Positions 26,315 through 34,480 of a stretch of 64,000 nt of DNA are shown here, piece after piece. Under the pieces are notes generated by a model that was given only the letters and a program-made list of their open reading frames with translations, had not been told where the DNA came from and did not search any database. This DNA comes from Leisingera sp. ANG-Vp (GTDB taxonomy: Bacteria > Pseudomonadota > Alphaproteobacteria > Rhodobacterales > Rhodobacteraceae), in the NCBI RefSeq assembly GCF_000813725.1, contig NZ_JWLD01000012.1:1-64000 (forward strand), written 5' to 3'. The translations under genes and the position numbers were made by a program. Positions within the stretch are counted from its first letter, which is position 1; each line of letters opens with the position of its first letter.

Positions 26315-27538
26315 TTACAGAACGCGGTCCAGAGCCTCGATCAGTTTGGCGACCTCCGCTTCGGACGTGTAGTGGGTGAAGCTCATACGCAGCACGCCCT
26401 CGGTTGGATCAACCCCCATCGCTTGCAGGGCACGCACAGCATAGAAGTCGCCGCCGCCTGCCATGATGCCATGTTCTGACAGGGCTGCGGCCGCTGGCTC
26501 GGCCGGTTTGTTCAGGGCAACAGCTACGGTAGGCGCCCGGTTCTCCGCGGTGGAGGGCCCCAGCAGGCGGACGTCATTGCGGTCCCTCACCGCGTCCAGC
26601 AGCGGTTGCAGCAGTTTGATCTCATGGGCGCGCATCAGGTCGTGGACAAAGACCCCTGTTTCCGCGGGGCTGCCGCCGTGGCCGTGATGTGCCGCCAGCG
26701 CCTCGAAGTAATCGGCCATGCCTGCGGAAGCCGCAACCTGGGCGTGGTCCGGGCCTGCCGGGGTGAAGCGTTTGTAGAGGGTGCCCTCGTTGAAATAATG
26801 CGCCTGGTTCGGCAGCAGTTCGCCCAGCGCTTTGCGGATCACCATGACACCCTGATGCGGCCCGTAGGTCTTGTAGGAGGAGAACAGGTAGATATCGGCG
26901 CCCAGTTCCTCGACATTCGGCAGCCCGTGCGGCGCATAGGAGACGCCGTCGACGCAGACAAAGGCACCTGCGGCATGGGCCAGCGCGGTGATCTCGGAGA
27001 CCGGGTTGATCTCACCCACCACGTTGGAGCAATGCGGGAAGCAGACCAGGCGGACATTCTCATCCAGCAGGTTCTCCAGCTGCGCCGGGTCCAGATGGCC
27101 GGTCTGCGGGTCAAGCTGCCATTCGCGGATCTCGATCCCCTCCTCCGCCAGACGCCGCCAGGGGCCGGTGTTGGCCTCATGGTCCTGGTTGGTGACGATG
27201 ATGGCTTCGCCCGGCTTCATGAACCTGCGGAAGGCCTGGGCCAGCACATAGGTGTTCTGGGTGGTCGAGGGACCGAAGCTGAGCTCGTCGGTAGCTACGC
27301 CCATGAGAGCAGCCAGCCGGGCGCGGGCCTCGTCCATTTCGGCGCCGCCCAGACGGGAGGCCTCATAGGGCGCGTAGGGCTGCACCTTGCGCTGGGTGTA
27401 GAAGCGGGTGAGGCGGCCGATCACTTGCTGGCAGGTATAGGAGCCGCCGGCGTTTTCAAAGAAGGCCTGGCCTTCGAGGCTGTGTTCGGCGAAGGCCGGG
27501 AACTGCGCCCGGACGAAATCAATATCCAATGCGGTCAT
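26315..27538 (-). CDS. Cysteine-desulfurase-like PLP aminotransferase (class V)
   Basis: A 407-aa fold-type I PLP protein. The PLP lysine is seen in LFSSYKTYGPHQG, with a glycine-rich FENAGGSYTC start and the HCSNVVGEINPV block. It resembles the CsdA/SufS and selenocysteine-lyase branch, but a catalytic Cys at the usual loop (near 320-360) is not evident, so desulfurase activity is uncertain. It heads the leftward csd-like/phr unit and diverges from a VOC gene, with the roughly 210-bp gap serving both promoters. Confidence 0.8.
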   Translation of the reverse strand: MTALDIDFVRAQFPAFAEHSLEGQAFFENAGGSYTCQQVIGRLTRFYTQRKVQPYAPYEASRLGGAEMDEARARLAALMGVATDELSFGPSTTQNTYVLAQAFRRFMKPGEAIIVTNQDHEANTGPWRRLAEEGIEIREWQLDPQTGHLDPAQLENLLDENVRLVCFPHCSNVVGEINPVSEITALAHAAGAFVCVDGVSYAPHGLPNVEELGADIYLFSSYKTYGPHQGVMVIRKALGELLPNQAHYFNEGTLYKRFTPAGPDHAQVAASAGMADYFEALAAHHGHGGSPAETGVFVHDLMRAHEIKLLQPLLDAVRDRNDVRLLGPSTAENRAPTVAVALNKPAEPAAAALSEHGIMAGGGDFYAVRALQAMGVDPTEGVLRMSFTHYTSEAEVAKLIEALDRVL

Positions 27539-27749
27539 GGTGTCTGTCTCTCCTCAATCGCGGCCCTTCGCGCGGAAATGGCAAGTGGTCCAGCTGGGCC
27601 GCGCTCCGGCACAAGGATTGAGGGATCGAACGCCCCCCTGCAACCCGGAAATCGCGCAAGGCAGGTTTTGCAAATGGCACGCAGGCTGATGACAGAAACT
27701 GGCAGGATCACCTGTCATCTTCGCCGCAGGCAAAAACGGAGGATTTGTT

Positions 27750-28130
27750 ATGGCCTTTACTCCCAAGGATTTCCTGGTTTGGGGCGAAGTCCCGGTAAGT
27801 GATCTGGACGCTGCGGTGGCCTTTTATTCCAAGGTGACCGGTGCGGATCTGAGCATTGACACCAATGGGCCCAACCCGATGGCAATGTTCAAGACCGCAG
27901 ACGAGAAGACCGGCATTGCGCTGCATCTCTACCCCGGCAAACCGGCAGGCGACGGCCGCGGCCCGACCCTGCATCTGACCGCCGAGGGCGAGCTGGATGA
28001 TGTGATGAAGCGGGTGACGGATGCAGGCGGCAAGGTGATCTCAGAGGTCATCGAAATCCCGCCGGGGCATTTCTTCTACGCCACCGATCCGGACGGCAAC
28101 TCGCTGGGTTTCTTCAAGTTCAGCGCGTGA
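27750..28130 (+). CDS. VOC (glyoxalase/bleomycin-resistance) superfamily protein
   Basis: A 126-aa single VOC module with the two beta-alpha-beta-beta-beta repeats. The start MAFTPKDFLVWGEVPVSDLD and the end FFYATDPDGNSLGFFKF are typical; the Glu/Asp near the C terminus may bind metal. A ggagga site precedes the ATG. Members range from lyases to antibiotic-binding proteins, so substrate is unknown. It is a single-gene unit closed by a strong hairpin. Confidence 0.85.
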   Translation: MAFTPKDFLVWGEVPVSDLDAAVAFYSKVTGADLSIDTNGPNPMAMFKTADEKTGIALHLYPGKPAGDGRGPTLHLTAEGELDDVMKRVTDAGGKVISEVIEIPPGHFFYATDPDGNSLGFFKFSA

Positions 28131-28136
28131 AATGCA

Positions 28137-28165
28137 GAAGGCCCCGGGGAATTCCCGGGGCCTTC
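28137..28165 (+). terminator. Hairpin terminator after the VOC gene
   Basis: Twelve perfect base pairs (gaaggccccggg / cccggggccttc) with a 5-nt loop follow the stop by 6 bp and end in gttt. It also faces the end of the minus-strand BCCT gene, so it may serve both. Confidence 0.7.
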
Positions 28166-28187
28166 GTTTGATCTGCGGTATCAGGGC

Positions 28188-29786
28188 CTACTTGCGGCGG
28201 CGCTTTTCACCGGCCAGGCCGATGAAGACCGAAACGCACATCAGCACCAGCACGATGGCAAAGGGGAAGCCGGTGGCAATTGCAGCCGCCTGCAGCGCGC
28301 CCAGCCCGCCGCCCAAGAGCAGAACGATGGCAATGGCGCCTTCCAGCACGCACCAGAACACGCGCTGCTTGGTCGGGGCATCGGTCTTGCCGCCTGCGGT
28401 GATGGTGTCGATCACCAGCGAGCCGGAGTCCGAGGAAGTCACGAAGAAGACCACCACCAGGATGATGCCGACGAATGACAGGATGCCGGTCAGCGGGAAG
28501 CTTTCGAACATCTTGAACATCTTCAGCTCAAGTGCGGCGTCCTTCAGAGCCTGACCGCCTTCGCCGGCTACCATGTCCAGCGCCGCGCCGCCAAAGACGC
28601 TCATCCACAGGGCGCCGACGATAGTCGGGATCAGCAGAACGCAGATCACAAACTCGCGCACGGTGCGGCCGCGGGAGATGCGGGCGATGAACATGCCCAC
28701 AAACGGCGACCAGGAGATCCACCAGGCCCAGTAGAAGGTGGTCCAGCCCTGCATGAAGTTGGTGTCTTCCCGGCCAACCCAGTTGGAAAGCTCCGGCAGG
28801 AACACGGCGTAGTCCACTAGGCTGGTGAAGAAGCCGGTCAGGATCGCCACGGTCGGGCCGACGATCAGCACCAGCAGCAAGAGCGCCGCGGCCAGGATCA
28901 TGTTGGCCTCGGACAGGCGCTTCACGCCTTTTTCCAGGCCTGCCACAACCGAGATCAGCGCAAACAGGGTGATGGCAACAATCAGGAACACCTTCATGCC
29001 GTCGGTGATGGGCACATCAAACAGGTAGTTGAGGCCGGCCAGCGCCTGGCTTGCGCCAAGCCCCAGCGAAGTTGCCAGGCCAAAGATGGTGGCAAACACT
29101 GCCAGCACGTCGACGATATGGCCCAGCACGCCCCAGGTGGCATTGCCGAACAGCGGGTAGAACACCGAACGCATGGTCAGCGGCAGGCCGCGGTTGAAGG
29201 AGAAGAAGGCCAGCGCCAGCGCCACAACCGCATAGATCGCCCAGGGGTGCAGCCCCCAGTGGAAGATCGTTGCAGCCATGGAGAGCTTCTGTGCGGCGGC
29301 TTCATCGCCTGCAGCGGCACCCAGCGGCGCCCAGTCGGTGCGCACGCCGTCTTCGCCGACAGCCGTGCCGCCCAGCGCGGAGCCGAAGTGCGAGATCGGT
29401 TCGGCCACACCCCAGAACACCAGGCCGATACCCATGCCGGCGGCGAACAGCATCGCAAACCAGCCGGCATAGGAATAGTCCGGACGCGCATTGTCGCCGC
29501 CCAGGCGGATCGAGCCGTAAGGCGTCACCACCAAGAACAGTGCAAACAGCACAAAGATGTTGGTCGAGATCATGAAGACCCAGTCGAAATTGCTGGTCAG
29601 CGCCGGGCGCAACCAGCCAAAGAACTCGCCCGCCTGTTCCTTGAACACGAGGGAAAAGAACACAAAGGCGACGATGGTCACCGCCGAAATGGCAAAGACC
29701 GGGTTGTGCACATCCAGGCCCATGACCTGGATGTTGTCCTGACCGGCTTCATAGCCGGAGTCAGGCTCATTGGTTTCAGTAGTCAT
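28188..29786 (-). CDS. BCCT-family osmolyte transporter
   Basis: A secondary carrier for quaternary ammonium or sulfonium osmolytes such as betaine, choline, carnitine or DMSP. The 532-aa protein has about 12 membrane helices, the GMGIGLVFWGVAEPISHF motif in TM4-5 and the Trp-rich WTTFYWAWWISWSPFVGMF block of TM8, both diagnostic for BCCT. The start at 29786 follows ggggaga; the frame extends 53 codons upstream without family resemblance. It sits 280 bp from acuI, itself behind dmdA, making DMSP an attractive substrate, but this is inference. The gap (29787-30011) shows no gene. Confidence 0.9.
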   Translation of the reverse strand: MTTETNEPDSGYEAGQDNIQVMGLDVHNPVFAISAVTIVAFVFFSLVFKEQAGEFFGWLRPALTSNFDWVFMISTNIFVLFALFLVVTPYGSIRLGGDNARPDYSYAGWFAMLFAAGMGIGLVFWGVAEPISHFGSALGGTAVGEDGVRTDWAPLGAAAGDEAAAQKLSMAATIFHWGLHPWAIYAVVALALAFFSFNRGLPLTMRSVFYPLFGNATWGVLGHIVDVLAVFATIFGLATSLGLGASQALAGLNYLFDVPITDGMKVFLIVAITLFALISVVAGLEKGVKRLSEANMILAAALLLLVLIVGPTVAILTGFFTSLVDYAVFLPELSNWVGREDTNFMQGWTTFYWAWWISWSPFVGMFIARISRGRTVREFVICVLLIPTIVGALWMSVFGGAALDMVAGEGGQALKDAALELKMFKMFESFPLTGILSFVGIILVVVFFVTSSDSGSLVIDTITAGGKTDAPTKQRVFWCVLEGAIAIVLLLGGGLGALQAAAIATGFPFAIVLVLMCVSVFIGLAGEKRRRK

Positions 29787-30011
29787 GACTTGTCTCCCCG
29801 AATAGTCAGTGGGGATGTCATCCGCAGGAACAGCGCACCGGGGGCCCGCAAGAAAGACTAGAATGAACACAAAAACGACATCACTCCGGTTTTGTGACAG
29901 TGCAGATTTCCCCGGGCTCCGCAAATCAGCGCCAGAGTGCCGCATAGTGAAGATGAGTCCAAAACCCTTATTTTATTGACTCCAGAGCGACACAGCGAGC
30001 GTTGGAACAAC

Positions 30012-30039
30012 AAAAAAGGGCCGGATTGCACCGGCCCTT
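30012..30039 (-). terminator. Rho-independent terminator of the dmdA-acuI operon
   Basis: Stem aagggccgg / ccggccctt (30016-30024, 30031-30039) with a 6-nt loop; on the minus strand it is followed by six T residues (complement of 30012-30017). Confidence 0.85.
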
Positions 30040-30064
30040 CAGCTGCAGGATGCAGAGGTCGCAA

Positions 30065-31057
30065 TCAGGCATTCACGTCCACGACAACGCGGCCCTGAAC
30101 CTGGCCTTTGAGGATGTCCGCCCCCAGCTGCGGCAGGTCGCTGAGGGTGGCGGGCCGGACCATCGCCTCCAGCTTGTCCATTGGCAGATCCTTGGCAATG
30201 CGCTGCCAGGCGCGGACGCGGTTGTCATAAGGCTGCATCACCGAGTCGATGCCCAGAAGATTCACCCCGCGCAGCAGGAACGGGATCACAGTGGCCGGCA
30301 ATGCTGCACCGCCTGCCAGGCCCACAGCGGCCGCCGAGCAGCCGTACTTCATCTGCCCCAGAACACGGGCCAGCATGGCACCGCCAACAGCGTCGACACA
30401 GCCCGCCCAGCTTTCGCTTTCCAGCGGCCGCTTGGTGGTCTCATTGATCTCTTCGCGGGCAACGATCTGCGTGGCACCCAGAGATCTCAGGTAATCGGCA
30501 GTTTCCGGGCGCCCGGTGACACCGGCAACTTCATAGCCGAGGTTGGCCAGGATCGCGGTCGCAACCGAGCCAACACCGCCCGCAGCGCCCGTCACCAGCA
30601 CCGGCCCGTGGTCTTTCTCCAGCCCGTGATCCTCCAGCGCCATCACGGCCAGCATTGCGGTAAAGCCTGCAGTTCCCACGGCCATTGCCTGACGGGTATC
30701 CAGCCCTTCGGGCAGCGGCACCAGCCAGTCGGCGCGCACGTTGGCCTTTTGCGAATAGCCGCCCCAATGGGCCTCGCCCACGCGCCAGCCGGTCAGCACC
30801 ACCTTGTCGCCGGGCTTGTAGCGCTCATCCGAGGAGGCCTCCACAGTGCCAGCAAAGTCGATCCCCGGCACATGCGGGTATTTGCGCACCAGCCCGCCGC
30901 CCGGCCCTATACAAAGGCCATCCTTGTAGTTCACGGTGGAGTATTCCACCGCCACGGTCACCTCGCCCTCGGGCAGCTGATCCAGGCTGATCTGCTCCAC
31001 TGCGGCAGAGGTCTTGCCGCTGTCTTCATCCTTGTTCACGATCAATGCGTTAAACAT
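30065..31057 (-). CDS. acuI: Acryloyl-CoA reductase (NADPH), AcuI
   Basis: MDR-superfamily enzyme reducing acryloyl-CoA to propanoyl-CoA, removing the toxic acrylate-derived intermediate of DMSP catabolism. The 330-aa protein shows the quinone-oxidoreductase-like start, the STVNYKDGLCIGPGGG block, and the NADPH loop VTGAAGGVGSVA (about 150). No structural or catalytic zinc site is present, as expected for AcuI/YhdH. It begins 30 bp after dmdA in the same orientation, the dmdA-acuI order found in Ruegeria. gggaga precedes the start. Confidence 0.92.
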   Translation of the reverse strand: MFNALIVNKDEDSGKTSAAVEQISLDQLPEGEVTVAVEYSTVNYKDGLCIGPGGGLVRKYPHVPGIDFAGTVEASSDERYKPGDKVVLTGWRVGEAHWGGYSQKANVRADWLVPLPEGLDTRQAMAVGTAGFTAMLAVMALEDHGLEKDHGPVLVTGAAGGVGSVATAILANLGYEVAGVTGRPETADYLRSLGATQIVAREEINETTKRPLESESWAGCVDAVGGAMLARVLGQMKYGCSAAAVGLAGGAALPATVIPFLLRGVNLLGIDSVMQPYDNRVRAWQRIAKDLPMDKLEAMVRPATLSDLPQLGADILKGQVQGRVVVDVNA

Positions 31058-31087
31058 GATCCGTCTCCCTTTCCTTCTGCGGCGCCG

Positions 31088-32182
31088 TCAGCGCCAGAAT
31101 TTTTCCTGCACAGTCACCGGCAGCATCCCCGCTCCGGTGTCCGCCTCCATCACGGTTCCGGGTGTCCAATGGCTGCGGTCCACCATGCCAATCGCCGCAT
31201 TCACTCCGAATTCCGGCGAGTAGATGGCCGAACCCGCCTGCCCCACCTGGCGCCCCCCGGCATAGAGAGGCCAAGCATCCAGGCACGGCGGGAGATCCCC
31301 GCCAATCACCAGAGGCCGGATCTGGCGCTGAGGACCGTTTGCCGCCTGCTCTGCCAAAGCAGCCTTGCCGATATAGTCCTCAGGCGAATTGCAGAATTTC
31401 CCCAGCCCGCATTCGTAGGGCGTGTTCTCCCGGGTCATGTCATTGCCATAGCTCAGCAGCCCGCTTTCGATCCGCTCAATCGCATTGGGGCAGCCCGCCC
31501 GCACGTTCAGGTCCGCTCCGGCGGCAAACAAGGCATCCCACAGCTGCATGCCCAGGTCCGCGCCTTCGACATAGATTTCAAACCCGCCCTGCTTCGACCA
31601 GCCCGAGCGTGCGGCAACCAGCTCCGCCCCCTGGAAGGGCAGCCGCTTGTAGCGGAAGAAACGGATCTCCCGCACAGCATCGCCAAAGACGCGGGCCATC
31701 AAGTCTTCCGCCTTGGGGCCCTGCACTGCCAGCGGCGACACATCGGGCTCCACGATCTCGACATCAAACCCTTTGGCAATTGCAATCCCCAGGGCGAACT
31801 GCAGCAGATCCCCGTCTGCCAGCGACAGCCAATAGTGATCTGCAGCCAGTTTCACTGCCACCGGGTCATTCAGCATGCCGCCGTTGTGGTCCACCGTGGG
31901 CACATAGTAGCACTGATCATCTGCCATCCGGTCCATGTCGCGCGGACTGATCAGCTTCATCAGCCGCAGCGCATCCGGGCCCTTTATGCTAACCTGCCGC
32001 TCGCAGGCCACGTCCCAGACCTGAACATGCTCTTTCAGATGCGCGCAGTCGGCCTCAAGGCTTTCAAACACCGTTGGCAGAAGCATGTGGTTGTAAACGG
32101 TATAGGCTTTGACGCCCTGAGCCTCCACGCCCGGGGTGAACGGGGTCCTGCGCACGCGGCGCGACGGGAAAATGAGTGCCAT
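31088..32182 (-). CDS. dmdA: Dimethylsulfoniopropionate demethylase
   Basis: Tetrahydrofolate-dependent DMSP demethylase: makes methylmercaptopropionate and 5-methyl-THF. The 364-aa GcvT-fold protein starts MALIFPSRRVRRTPFTPGVE and has the CYYVPTVDHNGGMLNDPVAV and DVSPLAVQGPKAEDLMARVF blocks, which I recognise as DmdA-like rather than glycine cleavage T protein. The start follows ggga/gagacc. It is followed by acuI and diverges from a GntR gene, as in Ruegeria pomeroyi. The clade assignment was not checked by tree, so some GcvT-like paralogue is possible but unlikely given acuI. Confidence 0.9.
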   Translation of the reverse strand: MALIFPSRRVRRTPFTPGVEAQGVKAYTVYNHMLLPTVFESLEADCAHLKEHVQVWDVACERQVSIKGPDALRLMKLISPRDMDRMADDQCYYVPTVDHNGGMLNDPVAVKLAADHYWLSLADGDLLQFALGIAIAKGFDVEIVEPDVSPLAVQGPKAEDLMARVFGDAVREIRFFRYKRLPFQGAELVAARSGWSKQGGFEIYVEGADLGMQLWDALFAAGADLNVRAGCPNAIERIESGLLSYGNDMTRENTPYECGLGKFCNSPEDYIGKAALAEQAANGPQRQIRPLVIGGDLPPCLDAWPLYAGGRQVGQAGSAIYSPEFGVNAAIGMVDRSHWTPGTVMEADTGAGMLPVTVQEKFWR

Positions 32183-32275
32183 GGCTGCGGTCTCCCTATG
32201 GGTCCGAAACGAGCAGGCCGGCTGCCTCCCAAGTGCCTAACGACAGGTTGGGCGGAACGACTCAGGCCTTGCAAA

Positions 32276-32303
32276 TTAAATGTCAGACTTTTAAATGTCA
32301 GAC
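32276..32303. promoter_or_regulatory. Tandem 13-bp direct repeats between dmdA and gntR, candidate operator
   Basis: The 13-mer ttaaatgtcagac occurs at 32276-32288 and again at 32291-32303, a 15-bp period, about 95 bp upstream of the dmdA start and 56 bp before the GntR start. A third half-site-like ctgac (32312-32316) forms an inverted pair with the second repeat's gtcag. This is a likely regulator binding region for the divergent pair. Confidence 0.5.
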
Positions 32304-32358
32304 AAATGATTTCTGACCGGGAAGTGTCCGGCGCAACGCGGCGTCAGGGCAAACATGC

Positions 32359-33120
32359 ATGAAAATTGACCCCAACAGCTCTGCTGATCTTTCGGTGCAA
32401 ATCGCCCAGGCGATCAAGGATTCGATAATCGCAGGTGAACTGGATGTCGGAGAACGGCTGCCCTCCGAAGCCGAGCTTGCCGACCATTTCCAAGTCTCCC
32501 GCCCAACAGTGCGCGAGGCGCTGAAGCGGCTGGCGGCGCAATCGCTGATCCGCAGCCAGCGCGGCGCGTCGGGCGGCGCCTTCGTGAACCGCCTCAGCTT
32601 TGAAGACGCCTATTCGCAGCAGATCACCACATCGACGCTGCTCCTGAGCATGAATGCAGTCAGCTTTGATACCGCCTGCGAGGCGCGCTATGCGCTGGAG
32701 CGGGCCTGCGCGCCGCTGTCTGCCGAGCGCCGCAGCCCTGATCATCTGGCGACAATGCGGGCAGAGATCTTCCGCCAGGGCCAGCCGGGGCTGACGGATG
32801 AGGCCTTCTGCGCTTCGGACGTGGCCTTTCACCGGGCGCTGGTGGACGGGGCCGGCAACCCGGTGCTCTCCTATCAGCTGGCCGGCGCTGTGGAAGCCAT
32901 GCAGCCGCTGATGAACATGATCACCTTCACCGCCCGCGACCGGGAACGGATTGTGGAACTGCATGGCCAAATCGCGGACGCCATCGAACAGCGGAATTCC
33001 CAGGCCGCGGATTTGGCATTGTCCGAGCTGACAGCATACACGCTGGAATTGGGGACCAAGGCCATGGCGGCCCGCGCCTCCAGGCATCAGAACCGCAGCA
33101 ACGTGGAGAACTCAAAGTGA
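32359..33120 (+). CDS. GntR/FadR-family transcriptional regulator
   Basis: A 253-aa regulator with an N-terminal winged helix-turn-helix (about 10-75; GERLPSEAELADHFQVSRPT and REALKRLAAQSLIRSQRG) and an all-helical FCD effector domain (about 95-240). The D-x3-H (DVAFHRAL) and later His ligands of FCD metal sites are visible. It is divergent from dmdA-acuI and its stop overlaps the next gene's GTG start. Likely controls the DMSP genes and itself, with a CoA ester or acrylate as effector in analogy with DmdR-type regulators; this is inference. No strong SD precedes the ATG. Confidence 0.87.
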   Translation: MKIDPNSSADLSVQIAQAIKDSIIAGELDVGERLPSEAELADHFQVSRPTVREALKRLAAQSLIRSQRGASGGAFVNRLSFEDAYSQQITTSTLLLSMNAVSFDTACEARYALERACAPLSAERRSPDHLATMRAEIFRQGQPGLTDEAFCASDVAFHRALVDGAGNPVLSYQLAGAVEAMQPLMNMITFTARDRERIVELHGQIADAIEQRNSQAADLALSELTAYTLELGTKAMAARASRHQNRSNVENSK

Positions 33121-33503
33121 TCATCCGCCGCAAAGACGACATCGAGTCCACCAACCGCCATGTTCACTGGGGCAATGGCACAAGCCACAGGATGCTGGTG
33201 GCGGAGGACGGAATGGGCTTCACGGTTTGCCACACGATTGTGCACGCAGGGACTTCGACCCGGCTGCAGTACAACAATCACCTGGAAGCCTGCTATTGCA
33301 TCGCAGGCACAGGCTGGGTGGAGGAAGCGGATGGCGTGCGGCACGCTATCGAAACCGGAACGCTTTATGCCCTGGATCAGCATGATGACCACATCCTGAC
33401 GGCAGGACCCGGCGCCGATCTGGTTCTGGTCAGCGTTTTCAATCCGCCTTTGACCGGGCAGGAAACCCACGACCCGGAGCAGGATGGCCCTTCCGGTTAC
33501 TGA
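33117..33503 (+). CDS. ectC: Ectoine synthase-like cupin (EctC), orphan
   Basis: A 128-aa EctC-family cupin. In EctC, N-gamma-acetyl-diaminobutyrate is cyclised to ectoine with a bound metal. The family's Fe ligands appear kept: Glu57, Tyr84 and His92, and the Y52/H55/E57 loop is in RLQYNNHLEACY; the LDQHDDH and FNPPLTG blocks are typical. The start is GTG overlapping the GntR stop (GTGA). There is no ectA or ectB in the window. Solo EctC proteins occur in bacteria that do not make ectoine and could act on imported precursors or another substrate. Confidence 0.87.
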   Translation: MIIRRKDDIESTNRHVHWGNGTSHRMLVAEDGMGFTVCHTIVHAGTSTRLQYNNHLEACYCIAGTGWVEEADGVRHAIETGTLYALDQHDDHILTAGPGADLVLVSVFNPPLTGQETHDPEQDGPSGY

Positions 33504-33559
33504 TGGGTGATCTGCCTCCGGAAAGACTTGCAAATCCTTCTGCAGGCGCCTATTTCAAA

Positions 33560-33880
33560 TCTGTTCCCTTGTGGAACTATGGACATAAACGCGCTCGTAA
33601 TAAGCGGATCGGACCCGGGGGCGGTACCCGGCGGCTCCACCAAAATCCTTCGTTTGGGGATCATGGGGCCGAAACAGGATCGACGGACGTCTAAAGGGGT
33701 TAGCTTTGTCTCGGCTGTCTGCCACCGTTACCGGCGAAACTAGTACAATTGCAAACGACAATCGTGCTCCGGCAATGGCAGTTGCAGCGTAAGCTGTAAA
33801 TGTCGCCGAAACTTAAGCCCTTATGCCTAGCCGTGTAAGGCGGGGTTCGCAGGTACCTGGCAACAGAAACCTGCACCTTC
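33560..33880 (+). ncRNA. ssrA: Two-piece (circularly permuted) tmRNA
   Basis: Alphaproteobacterial split tmRNA, which rescues stalled ribosomes. The acceptor piece lies first and ends in ccggg-ggcggta-cccgg (T arm, 33615-33631), acceptor strand cggctcc (33632-33638), A, then encoded CCA (33640-33642). After a 22-nt spacer that is processed out (33643-33664), the coding piece starts ggggccg (33665-33671), which pairs over 7 bp with the acceptor strand. The tag frame from 33751 reads ANDNRAPAMAVAA then TAA (33790-33792), with Ala-Ala for ClpXP. Outer ends are estimated; a gcaggt/acctgc stem (33849-33874) lies near the 3' end. Short frames across it are spurious. Confidence 0.95.
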
Positions 33881-34032
33881 CCCTTCTTCTGAGTGTCCCT
33901 CTTTCCGCGGCTGCATATCCCCCATGCGTGCGGCACTGCTAAAAACATAGTTTTTGAGCTTTCAAACCGGGCCTGCACAGCTATAAAAAGCTGCCCGGAC
34001 GAAACTGCCCAGCACGAAAGCTGACACGACCT

Positions 34033-34476
34033 TTGACTGCCCTCTCCCCCAAAGCTGAAGTCCTGCAGCGCTGGTATGACCAGGGCTGGACGCGAGGCGA
34101 CCTAAGTGCCCTTGACGACTACTTTTTGCCCGGCAGCACGGCGACGGGCGCAGTGCCGTCCCTGCAGCTTTCGCGAAGCGACTTCGAAGCGTTTGTAACC
34201 GCTTTGCGCAGCCGCCTGGAGCGAATCAGGATCGAAATCACCCAGGTTGTCGAACAAGGCGACTGGCTGGCTGCCCGGACAAGGTTTCAAAGCATCTGCA
34301 TTGCCACCGGCAAGCCCGTTGTCACCACCGGCCATGTCATGATCCGTTTTGAGGACGGCAAAATGGCCGAGACCTTCAGCCAGTTCGACTACGTGTCCCT
34401 CTTCGAGCAGCTTGACCAGCTGCCGCCGGATACCGTAGCCGCCTGCCTGACCGGCCAAGGCCTGATGTGGCGCTAA
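34033..34476 (+). CDS. SnoaL-like (NTF2-fold) protein, first of a tandem pair
   Basis: A 147-aa NTF2-like protein; the start is a TTG with no ATG alternative. It has the fold's WYDQGWTRGDLSALDDYF helix pair and a central sheet ending TFSQFDYVSLFEQL, then a QLPPDTVAACLTGQGL tail. The tail and the N-terminal helices closely match the next gene, so the two are paralogues. SnoaL-like proteins include polyketide cyclases, delta-isomerase relatives and small-ligand binders. No catalytic residue set can be assigned. It begins about 150 bp beyond the tmRNA gene. Confidence 0.7.
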   Translation: MTALSPKAEVLQRWYDQGWTRGDLSALDDYFLPGSTATGAVPSLQLSRSDFEAFVTALRSRLERIRIEITQVVEQGDWLAARTRFQSICIATGKPVVTTGHVMIRFEDGKMAETFSQFDYVSLFEQLDQLPPDTVAACLTGQGLMWR

Positions 34477-34480
34477 AGCA

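Noticed and set aside
33503-33743. Two short frames (63 and 78 codons) after ectC
   Set aside because: They cross the tmRNA acceptor piece and spacer; RNA structure explains the sequence.
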